Shown here piece after piece: positions 27,326-36,101 of a stretch of 36,101 bases of DNA. The stretch is from contig BFEA01000714.1 in assembly GCA_003427395.1 (NCBI GenBank), positions 284,976 to 321,076 of the forward strand, written 5' to 3'. The notes under the pieces were generated by a model. The model saw nothing but the letters and a program-made list of their open reading frames with translations. It did not search any database and was not told the DNA's origin. Numbering within the stretch: the stretch's first letter is position 1; each line of letters begins with the position of its first letter. The stretch comes from Chara braunii. Taxonomy: Eukaryota; Streptophyta; Charophyceae; Charales; Characeae. Both the position numbers and the translations under genes were made by a program.

Positions 27326-27802
27326 GTCAGAGCTAGCTCAGTTGGTTAGGCATGCAAGTGGCATTCAGGAGGTTGTGGGTTCAAGCCCCATGGCCGCCTG
27401 CGGCGCACTTAGTGCCAACGGACTGTGATAGTCCTCTGGATACCCCTGATCGGTATTAGCGGGGTCTATGACCAACACGGGTGTGAGTGTGAGCGTGAGT
27501 GGGTTGTGTGTGGTGTGTGGGAGTGTTGGCCATAGCCTCTGCTGCTACTCGATGAAGGGTGGGGGACGATGAGAAAGGGAGGCACAGCTACTGGCAGGTC
27601 TCGGTCTTTGTGTTAGCCAGACCCCAACTGGCGGCCCCAACCCTATACNCTAACCATTAGGGGCAAGGGGCAACATGAAATCTCCCCTTCACAGAGAGAG
27701 GAAACTATGCTTGCAGGGGTCCCCTCTAGATAGTCTTAGGAGTAGGTAGTGGAAGGTAAAGAAACAGAAGTTGAGAGAAGAGTAGAGAAAAAAAAAAAGA
27801 AC
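27326..27802 (+). mobile_element. SINE A, second full-length copy
   Basis: A box TAGCTCAGTTGG (27335-27346) and B box GGTTCAAGCC (27378-27387), then the same body as the copy at 26462 (TTAGTGCCAACGGACTG, CCCCTGATCGGTATTAGCGG, GGGGCAACATG, AGTCTTAGGAGTAGGTAGTG) and an A-rich tail. One N at 27649. A GTGAGTGT-rich stretch near 27481-27530 is specific to this copy. No clear target-site duplication was found. Confidence 0.85.
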
Positions 27803-27904
27803 AAACTCACAGACTTCTCCGCTAGCCTTCAACAGGTGTACAACTCCCTTCAGCCAATGGGAAGGAGGGTGTGGTTTTAAGTTCTGTTTAACAACTGGCA
27901 CTAG

Positions 27905-28320
27905 TACCTACGAGCCGCTTTTTCCTGAACCAGACTTGCACTGCGCGCCAAAGAAAAATGAACTGCCAGCGGGCACTCTTTTTCTTTTTTTGACTGATGT
28001 CGTCAGCCATTTTGGTCCAGTATTACTCTTTTTCTTTTTTGACTGATGTCGTTAACCATTCTGGTCCGGTAGGATTGTTCATCTGAAGAACAAAGATTGA
28101 CGCGATTTTGATTCTCAAGATTGCCTGGGCACCAGTACTTCCAAGCCTCTTTTTGCCGAGGCGGAGTCTTGCTCTCCACCAAAGTTTCTGAAAACACCCG
28201 GATGCAGTTCTTTTTTTTTTTGCCTGGTGCCACGTTTCCTCAAGCCTCTGACAGCTTTGGATTGTCCCGATGTTGATTCTCAAGTTTGCCTGGGCAAGGC
28301 ATTGGTGGTGTAAGAAGGGA
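27905..28320 (+). repeat. Dispersed repeat, copy 2, with internal 50-bp tandem duplication
   Basis: ACTCTTTTTCTTTTTT, GACTGATGTCGTYARCCATT and TGGTCCRGTA occur at 27975 and 28025. Farther on, TTGATTCTCAAGWTTGCCTG followed by GGCA occurs near 28108 and 28271. The order of words matches 24450-24740. Confidence 0.5.
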
Positions 28321-28679
28321 GAAGATGATATTGTGACTGCCCCATAACTCACACATAATGACCGTTATATGAGCATATAGCAACTATGCAAAATCAAAGA
28401 CATGAATGAACACAAGTCAATCCCCTGCCAGTAGGTAAGGGCAGTCGTTGTACAGAACCTGTTTTAGATATCTTGGTGTCGTTCTCGTGAACGCATCTTA
28501 TCAGCATACCCTCTACTGTTTTTGGTCCCCAACCACATATCCTATGATCAAAAGAGGATTTGTCTCATAGCCTACTCTCATTTTTTTGGCTTGACATACG
28601 GTGGGAAGGGTATGCCCAAAACAGATCTTTAGTCATGTACCTTTAGACTTGATGGTGCCAGCAAGCATTCCCCAGTGGT

Positions 28680-29060
28680 TTGCCCTCCTCTTTGAGATTA
28701 CCCAAGTTTTATTTTTTACCCTAAGAAGGAGATCAACCTCCCAATCTGTGTCTTATAATCAGACCTTTAGTTGTTCCCTTATTAGTGCCTCCATTCAATC
28801 TTGGACCCACAAGGTATGTTGAAGAGCCACTTTTGGTTATACCTCAGGATTAGGTTGGGTCGATAGTTCCTTAACTATCCTTGATCATCTGCTCATGGTT
28901 ATAATAATTTACAAGGGTTAGGGTGTCATTATCTCTAGCGGTGTCCAAAGTACGGATTTGGACCACAATGTTGTCTATATGATATTGCTTATGAAGTGCT
29001 CTCCCATGCAGAAATGTTTTTATGTTTTCACACGAAGGTTTGTTTAGGGTCAATTTGAGG
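28680..29060 (-). pseudogene. Coding-like relic of unknown type
   Basis: On the minus strand, a 61-codon frame ending at 28871 reads KTFLHGRALHKQYHIDNIVV and onward with balanced charged residues. A second stretch around 28640-28755 reads KNKTWVISKRRANHWGMLAG before a stop. The composition looks protein-like rather than random, but no family is recognised. It may be a decayed mobile-element ORF. Confidence 0.25.
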
Positions 29061-29604
29061 ATGGAAAGGGGGGTGGTATTTGATGTGAGATAGATACTCT
29101 ATACAAATAACACCTATCTCATATTGGGTTACTGTAAGGATCTTCATTCTTATTGTATTGTTCATCATCCTCGTGTGTTTGTTGCAAAACTGACCAATAT
29201 GTTTTATAAAGCATATAATTTACTCACGGGTTTATTGCACGATAAGAAAGCGAGGATTACCTCCATTGACAGGCGCACAATTTCTATCCTTCAGTGAAAT
29301 TGATTTACTCTTTAAGAAATTGAGACTGAAGAGAGAACAGGTGAGCGGCAATGCCTCGTGCAGGATCCTACATTGATTTGGATTACTCATTTACGTAAGA
29401 GTTGTCAGTCTGGATTATATTGTGTTTTTCAAAGTTAATGCGTGCTGGTTATCATTATGTGGCTCGCCCGAAGACATAAGACATGTCGTTGACCAAAAGG
29501 ATGTTGCTTAGTATGTTTATGTTTCAAAGAAAGGCTGTTTGGTCGGAGAATGTGAGCTGTTAAATTAAACCTTCAATGTATTTGTCATGAATTCTCGCAT
29601 GATT

Positions 29605-29815
29605 TCATGTTATAATCATACGTAAATAAGTTTTGGTTGGTACAACCACTCGATTATCTACTTCTAATAAACGTGATTGACCCAATTCTAGATCATCCTC
29701 TGGAATTATATAATTATCAAAAGTAAGTGATTGTTCATCAGAAGTATTATAATTTGAATACTCGTAAGTCCAATACCATTGATGTTCAATCACTTTGATA
29801 GTAATTGCAGAATCT
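29605..29815 (-). pseudogene. cox2: Mitochondrial cox2 fragment in the nucleus (NUMT)
   Basis: The minus strand reads [20 protein letters not shown], then SSDEQSLTF-like and [10 protein letters not shown], then [11 protein letters not shown], ending RMIIT followed by a stop. This is the highly conserved stretch of cytochrome c oxidase subunit II just before the region that carries the CuA ligands, which are absent. Similarity stops abruptly on both sides: about 70 residues of a protein usually over 220. The flanks are nuclear-type repeats, so this is an insertion and not a functional gene. Confidence 0.88.
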
Positions 29816-32510
29816 TGAGCAGCATAATTGGTTGAACAACGAGATTTTTAAATCCCAATGAACCAGAGGAGGACCGGTATCTCCAAAACAATCTGTTATG
29901 GTAATTATAGTGTTACTTAAAGTTGATTAATATAAGCAATACCGTGTTTTGTTTGCATGGCGTTTTTTTATGTTATTTGACTTTGCAAGTATGACAAGAT
30001 GCATAACGATGGAAAAAAAAAAAGGACAACTCTGGGTCTGTACATGTTTTCTTTCATCTGTTTTGCGTTTTTTTTTTGGTTTCGCACTCCAGCTTCAGTC
30101 TCTCACTTCGTGGCCGCAAGTCCATTAGTATGTGTTCGTTGGGCCTCATGGTGACACGATAATAACCATAAGACAGATAAAATTCGATTTCATTGAACTG
30201 ATGATTCACTCACTGAACTGGTGCGTTTTTTTTTTATATATTCGATTTGAAATATGATTTTTTTTTTTTTTTTTTTGCCTCGTTTCTTGAGTACAATTTC
30301 ATTTCGATATCGAAGGTATCAGTCTTCATGATTTTATTAATAGAATCAAAACGTATTTCAGTAAAAACGTGTACAAAAAATGGTCGTTCTTTTTCTTTTT
30401 CTCAATCTTAATCATAGTTTTTTTAACTCCTCCAGACATTTATGAACCTCGACAAATTCAAATTTCATACGATATAGATTTAAATTTTTTGAATTGAAGG
30501 CGACGAACCGTCAGGTCAGACGGCCAATAAGACATTAACCCCACCCCCGCGTCTAGGGGGACGCATGGATGAGTGCATACATAAATAAAATAAGCTCCTT
30601 ATTTTGTTGTGGCGGCTGCGTTGACAAGTCATAAAAATATTTGTGTTAATAATCAAATTATCCTTCGGCCCTAGCTTTTTAGTTTCCAGTGGTGATCTAA
30701 GTCAACTTCGTTGCGGTTTTCCGATAGGAAATCCATGAAAAAAATAACACCTCCCTTTGGCGTTTCGCCTTTTATTGCGTTATTTCTTTCTCAATGTCAA
30801 AGTATCCACCCAATGCATTATTTCGGATATAGCAGGGTCATACCATGGACTATATCTTCAACTTTTCTGCCAGTTTACGCTATGGTGCTTGCCATGCCAT
30901 TTGCGTAACACTAAGAGGCGGCAAAAGTTGCTTCGCTTGTAGTCTTTGAGACTCCTCTTCGATCAAACTATGGCGAGCGTGCTGATTGACCAATGAATTT
31001 GAAATTTTTAACTCTAAGGCATTTTCAGTATATAGCGAAGTGATTCAACTTTTATGTTGCCATGATTTTATATACCATTATTAAGCATTACAAGTCGATA
31101 TTATCTTCGTAACTTTTTTTGTAGGACAATGGTCAGAATTATGAGAGTTCTTGTAGGACTCCTCCAAATTTTGTACGTAATAGTTTCCAAGTAGTCATGG
31201 GGTCACCTTGAGTATGTCTCACTTAGCTATCCAACAATCCTTTGCAAATTCATGTGTCATACAGTTTGTTTCCTCCTCCTAAAATAAGGTTTCCTAAATG
31301 TTTCCTTACCTTCAAGTGATTAATTTTTTTTTTTTTATGTCTTCCTCTGCTGAATCTGCTCTTTAAGGGACAAAAAAAACAATTACATAGTTTGTGATCC
31401 CTCGGGAGTTATTGAAAACCACTATATTAGTATTGAAATGATGATATGACAAATCAGTTATCAGTTTTCACAGTTTGATTGTGGTCAAGAATAAAAAGAT
31501 TTTATTAATTACATATTTCACTTCCTTTTAAAGTAGTGCAAACATATTTGCACCCCTCTCGTATCTCTTAAACGATCACTTACAACATTTTTATTTTATT
31601 CTTACAACTTAGTAAACAGTTTTATTTTTCATTATTTATTTTTCAATATTATTTGTTTTCCTAGTATTTAAATTTGACAAACGTGCACTCATTTCCTTCA
31701 AATGTCATCGAGTTGCTCACAAACTTGAATGGCGGAACTTTTGAATTTTGTGGTAAGAAAACTTAAATCCTCATTGAATATTCGTTGATAGGATAATTGG
31801 TTTGTGTGCAATCACTCTCAAAACCCTGACTAAATTGCACAAACTATTTAAAATTTCAGTTGGGTTGATCAATTTATGAAAAAACATATTAGAAATAACG
31901 TCTTCACCACAAGTTTGATGTAGTCATGATTTGTTTAATATGTAAAAGGTATATAGCTCTGTTTGTGCTGAGACCTTCCAGTTGTATTGAGGGAGACTCA
32001 ATGAGATACCTTACACTTCATTGTACTTTTAACATAAAATAAGTAATATTTGTGAAAATTTATAATATGCAAAATTATATAACATATTTTGTCTTTGCGA
32101 AAGAGACTATACGAGAATGAAATTGTTCATGGGATATGGCTCCATATTTTATGAGGATAAGGTTTTATTGAACCACCTGTTCGGTGTTATGAAAAATTAT
32201 GACTAACAAGTTATATATTGAGGGACAATGTTTTATCTCATTGTTTGTTTTGATCCCGTATTTTGACAATGAACACCAGCATGTCACAAACCTTTCATGG
32301 GATTAAGCTTTACTCGCTGTTTTGTTTATTAACCATAGACAAAAAATTTGAAGTCGCGATTGCGGCGAAATTTCAATCACAGGTTGTTGTTGATGTTGTT
32401 GTTGTTTCGCAGTGTTGACGTGTATTGCTATAATAATATATGAATATTTTTTTTTAAATGATCACACTGTTTACCTTGTTGTTATACGATACGAGTTACC
32501 CGTAAGATGA
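29816..32510. other. AT-rich stretch, no gene seen
   Basis: Low-GC sequence with several T runs (for example 30258-30277). I see no exon series, RNA gene or element ends. A short ORF at 30711-30908 is not recognisable. Confidence 0.5.
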
Positions 32511-32579
32511 GTGTTCTCGAGGCAAACTAAGTGTGGTCAACTCGGCTTTGACTACGCATACCTATCTACACTATGTACA

Positions 32580-32618
32580 AAGCGTACGTGCGCGTACGTG
32601 CGCGTACATGACGTACGA
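32580..32618. repeat. CGTACGTGCG palindromic repeat
   Basis: GCGTACGTGCGCGTACGTGC and following CGTACATGACGTAC form overlapping palindromes able to form a small cruciform. Confidence 0.6.
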
Positions 32619-32839
32619 CACCCCCCCCTTCTTATTTTACACGAGCGAACGATGAGTTTTTTTACACTAAATAACGTTTTTTTTTGTCAGTTGTCGGTTG
32701 TTAGGAATTACATACACACACACTGGTAAATTTGTTAAATGAGACAAAGCATAAACTACCCTGTTTAGCAGCAACACCATTTTTTCCTTTCGTCACTTCT
32801 TTGTTTTTTATCCGATTAGTCGGTCAGATCGATCCAGTC

Positions 32840-32924
32840 GGATCAATCAATGAATCAATAAATCAATCAATCAATCGATCAACCTATCGATCCAATCGGG
32901 CGATCGGATACATCGGTCTCTCTC

Positions 32925-33019
<95 letters not shown>

Positions 33020-33395
33020 CTTTCTTTCTCTCTCTCTCTCTTGAGCGAGTGCGCATGTGTGTATGCATATATGAGAGAGATCGAGAGAGGGAGGGGGAGA
33101 GAGATAGAGAGAGGGAGGGAGAGAGAGAGAGAGGGAGGGAGAGAGAGAGAGAGAAATAGAGAGAGAGACAGCGGAGCAGAAACGGGTGGGCGGCCGCCCG
33201 TCACGGTCGCTCCCCGCTCCTTCTCGCCTGCCTCTCTCTCTCTTCGTTTGTCTGTCTGTCTGTCTCTGTCTCTCTCTCTCTCTCTCTTTATATATCACAC
33301 ACACACACACACACAAACACACACATACACACACACACACACACACATACACACACACGCACATACACGCACGCACACACACAGACACACTCGTA
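32840..33395. repeat. Compound microsatellite block
   Basis: In order: AATC units (32845-32880), (CT)n (about 32916-32966), (TATC)n (32966-33019), CT, then GA-rich (33073-33170), a short GC-rich island (33180-33230), CT/TGTC (33232-33289) and (AC)n (33297-33390). Frames of over 130 codons here are repeat artefacts. Confidence 0.95.
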
Positions 33396-33778
33396 CACAA
33401 GCAGGAATGCCCAGCCATCGAAGTCTCGAGTTATAGGCGCTATAAACAAAATGCCCCCACAAAAAATATATTTTCAGAGAAAAAAAAACAAACTATGAAT
33501 ACTTTCTTTTTTCTTTTTGTTTCCCAACAGATACTACACTTGCGGGGTTGTCGCCCCGTGTATTTTTTCCAGGCTTTCAAAATATATAAAAATTAGGAGG
33601 TTGCATAAAAATAAAGAATTAAATATGAATAAAAAACAAAGAGCTCTTATGACTCCCCTCTGACACTGCAAATTTTGATATTCTATAAACATTTTTTTAT
33701 GGAGTCTCCATGATTTTTGTGTTTAAAGAGGCCAAATCAAATGGATGAGTCCCTCAAATCGAGTGAAGTTAATTGGGA

Positions 33779-33932
33779 ACCGCTGTAAATATTTTTGTTT
33801 TCCTTGATTTATTACGCTTTATGCTTAATCTTTGCAAAGGCATTTTTGTCACCTCACCGCTGTAAATGTTTTTGTTTTCCTTGATTTATTACGCTTTATG
33901 CTTAATCTTTGCAAAGGCATTTTTGTCACCTC
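33779..33932 (+). repeat. 77-bp near-perfect tandem duplication
   Basis: Units 33779-33855 and 33856-33932 begin ACCGCTGTAAAT and end TTTTTGTCACCTC. They differ at essentially one base (A/G), indicating a recent duplication. Confidence 0.93.
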
Positions 33933-34680
33933 CCTTCTTTTAGCCCCGTCACAACTCCTTTAGAGTCGAACGGAGGGGTTGTTCCTATTTATTTTCATCT
34001 CTTATACACTCCTTGCTTTTTCGTTTCCCTCATTGTTTACTAGAGTCTATGACCACAAACTCTTCTTATGACTCTGATGCTTTTCTGTTTATATTATTTT
34101 GAGATGTGCAAGTTTTTTCAACCAATACAGTGCATTCTTTGCGACAGTAGAATTTATGCGAGATGGGGCGTGGAAGACTTTTTGCATAACTTTGTTATGT
34201 CGTTCACTAAACAGTGTCACCCGCATAAATATAATTATAAATTTGTCAAAAGTTTTTTTTTTTTTTTTTTTTTTTTTAATGATTTGTGAAAATTAATTGG
34301 GCCATAATATGTACTATTACTCTCATATAGTATAAAACCTGGATCTGAAATTTTACTTCTGATATCCGTGCAATTTGGAAAAAACCTCAAATCCCGTCAT
34401 CTCGTTTGTTTCATATTTATACTACGTGCACCTTGTTTCATTATCTAAGAGTTTTTAGCCAATGAAACATTATAGAGATGAAAACTTGACTGTTGTCTTG
34501 TATTCTTTCCAAAATACATAGGGAATGAAAATTATAAAGTATATTTTGTGATTGACTACATAGCAGTACTTACAATGAAAAAAATACAACAGAAAAATTG
34601 TCGCCGTTTTTTTTTTTTGTTGATCGTGGATCCTCACCCCTGAAAAACCGTTTAAAAACTGTGTTTCAACTGTTTATTTC
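33933..34680. other. AT-rich stretch, no gene seen
   Basis: Contains a run of about 25 T near 34252-34277 and no recognisable coding sequence. Confidence 0.5.
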
Positions 34681-34682
34681 AT

Positions 34683-34715
34683 CTCTCTCTCTCTCTCTCT
34701 CTCCCTCTTTCTCTC

Positions 34716-34746
<31 letters not shown>

Positions 34747-34748
34747 CC
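34683..34748. repeat. (CT)n microsatellite
   Basis: CT repeat with three CCCT interruptions. Confidence 0.95.
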
Positions 34749-34978
34749 ACAGTTAAGCGAGTCTTGCTTTTTTTTCCTTTCCCAACAGCACGCCACTTCC
34801 AGTCACATGGTTCTGTACAGGAAGCCACATAATGACATTAAGGCACCGCTGTCATAAGAAGTGGCACCCACCACGCAACTCTGGCTACCCCAGCCACAGT
34901 AATTCGGTTTTTCGCACGAGATCCGAGCTGAATCCTTTGTGTCCACACTTCAAAACTGTATATCTCTCTCTGTGTGTC

Positions 34979-34980
<2 letters not shown>

Positions 34981-35036
<56 letters not shown>
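34981..35036. repeat. (CT)n microsatellite
   Basis: Uninterrupted CT run of about 55 bp. Confidence 0.96.
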
Positions 35037-35039
<3 letters not shown>

Positions 35040-35141
35040 AGACGTGTTGTTGTGATACGAGTTGCAAGCACGCAATCCCACCAGATCTTGAGTCATGTCC
35101 CATCCGTCAGAATAACAAAAGTGTTAGTCAAGGAAAAATTT

Positions 35142-35594
35142 TCAAGGTCCTGCGCATGAAGCTTGCGGTTGCGTCTGTGGGGCTAAGACTTCGAATTCAA
35201 AATCATGCACTGTGTTGCCCTTGTCGTCGACTGCACTGTTCTCTGTCTTTCTGTTGTCTGCATTGTAGTACTGCGTTGCCACATCTGCCACACGTGTGTC
35301 GCGGTCGAGCTTGAAAATGCAAAAACTCATGACTGTGTCTCGGTTCCGTGCTGTATTGACTATGTCGTTCTTAATAGCGGGCATTTTCAGCAACTGATCC
35401 GACGCCTTGCTTGACTTCTTTGTCTGTTTTATTTCTGTGCGAATCACGAGTTTTGTAAACGCTAGTTGCTGCAAGGTCACGCCAAGCTTTCCGTCATCCC
35501 TTCTTATTTGAAAGACTTTTGTGAGTGCCCTCTTAAAATGTTCTGCTCCCCATGGCTCGTCGCCCTTCCTTCTCCATGTCTTGTCTTTGTTCAT
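35142..35594 (-). CDS. Hypothetical 150-codon ORF, unrecognised
   Basis: On the minus strand from ATG at 35594 the frame runs 150 codons and stays open about 27 codons further upstream of the ATG. The composition is protein-like: rich in Lys, Asp, Thr and Asn, not low-complexity (for example AEHFKRALTKVFQIRRDDGK, FKLDRDTRVADVATQYYN). No known domain is recognised. It lies next to, and opposite in strand to, the LINE fragment, so it could be mobile-element derived or chance. Confidence 0.3.
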   Translation of the reverse strand: MNKDKTWRRKGDEPWGAEHFKRALTKVFQIRRDDGKLGVTLQQLAFTKLVIRTEIKQTKKSSKASDQLLKMPAIKNDIVNTARNRDTVMSFCIFKLDRDTRVADVATQYYNADNRKTENSAVDDKGNTVHDFEFEVLAPQTQPQASCAGP

Positions 35595-35649
35595 TTGGCT
35601 ACGAATATCGTTTCGCGTGGTATTATTGTGATCCGATTGCGTGCCACGT

Positions 35650-36101
35650 ACGAACGGGAGACCCGGGTGTGGTTAGAGGACAGATACTGGAAGATACCCA
35701 GGAAATATAGGAATGGAGATCCTGTGGACTCCCCCCCCCTGACCGCTCTGCGCCAAATAGGTGGGAAGAGATATTCAGGCAACCCCTCTTTGGTAACCGC
35801 CTAATCACGGACTCTGAAGGAAGGATACGGTGCAGCACGGACACTCCTTGGAAAGGATGGGTTAAGCACGGGATACGGAGAGTGGGGGACCTATGGGACC
35901 AGAAGACTAGGACTTGGAAAAACACGGAACAAATGCGCACTTGCCTGCGATATTGCCATCTTACGGAGAGAGCGCTAAATGAATTCATCGATGGCTTCCC
36001 TCTCCAGTGGTACACCGCACTCCGGAAAGGCCCCTGCGTGAAAGAGGGGGACTGGGTGGGGCTGCCCGACCGCAATAAGGAAGTTGGGAGGGTGCACATG
36101 A
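35650..36101 (+). pseudogene. LINE reverse-transcriptase C-terminal fragment
   Basis: From 35711 to the window edge one frame is open. From 35762 it reads WEEIFRQPLFGNRLITDSEG, then WVKHGIRRVGDLWD, then LNEFIDGFPLQWYTALRKG. The spacing of QPLFGN, W-KHGI--VGDL and FPLQWY resembles the region C-terminal to the reverse transcriptase domain in L1-like LINEs. Just upstream, another frame reads EDRYWKIPRKYRNGDPVDSP. The two meet at a run of nine C, suggesting a frameshift there. The 5' part of the LINE is absent; the 3' part lies beyond the window. Confidence 0.6.

Noticed and set aside
29605-32500. The AT-rich region as a whole being a mitochondrial contig joined in error
   Set aside because: Only about 210 bp resembles mitochondrial coding sequence. 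I recognise no other organelle gene, tRNA or rRNA nearby, so a small NUMT is simpler.
32732-33436. A 234-codon frame through the microsatellite block
   Set aside because: Its residues simply translate CT, TATC, GA and AC repeats.

Overview
The window is eukaryotic nuclear DNA: it has split genes with GT-AG introns, microsatellites, SINEs, a LINE fragment and a 535-base N gap. It contains one clearly recognisable protein gene, a five-exon eIF4E (cap-binding translation initiation factor) on the + strand at 8981-20523. The plant-type protein sequence and the plant-type 5' end of a U2 snRNA copy point to the green lineage. The bloated introns suggest a large, repeat-rich genome such as a charophyte alga or another streptophyte; the species is an inference. 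The run of 27 G at position 1 looks like a scaffold end or sequencing artefact.

Layout. 1-5000: simple repeats, a strand-switching GATGG/CCATC minisatellite, AT-rich palindromic repeats and local tandem duplications, with no gene recognised. 5020-6132: three minus-strand members of a tRNA-headed SINE family (called B here), each bounded by direct repeats. 6200-8980: probable eIF4E upstream region, with a GC-rich block, a long pyrimidine tract, a short uORF, a possible 5'UTR intron, and four tandem units of about 150 bp with tRNA-like A and B boxes ending about 200 bp before the start codon. 8981-20523: eIF4E. Its 7.67-kb first intron holds the N gap, a broken transposase helix-turn-helix fragment, a 40-bp foldback hairpin, a U2 snRNA-like copy lacking stem IIa, and four copies of one MITE family.

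20524-28330: 3' flank rich in repeats, including an inverted pair of tRNA-like sequences and three copies of a second tRNA-headed SINE (A); two of the A copies have clear target-site duplications. 28330-34700: AT-rich DNA with a small mitochondrial cox2 insertion (NUMT) at about 29605-29815 and few other recognisable signals. 34680-36101: CT microsatellites, an unrecognised 150-codon minus-strand frame, and the C-terminal part of a LINE reverse-transcriptase ORF running off the right edge.

There is no operon-like gene cooperation. The biology is one housekeeping gene embedded in, and expanded by, several classes of mobile DNA. I found no convincing new multi-gene system. The most notable items are the MITE family, the SINE families that share a tRNA-like head, the U2-like copy and the tRNA-like array beside the eIF4E start.
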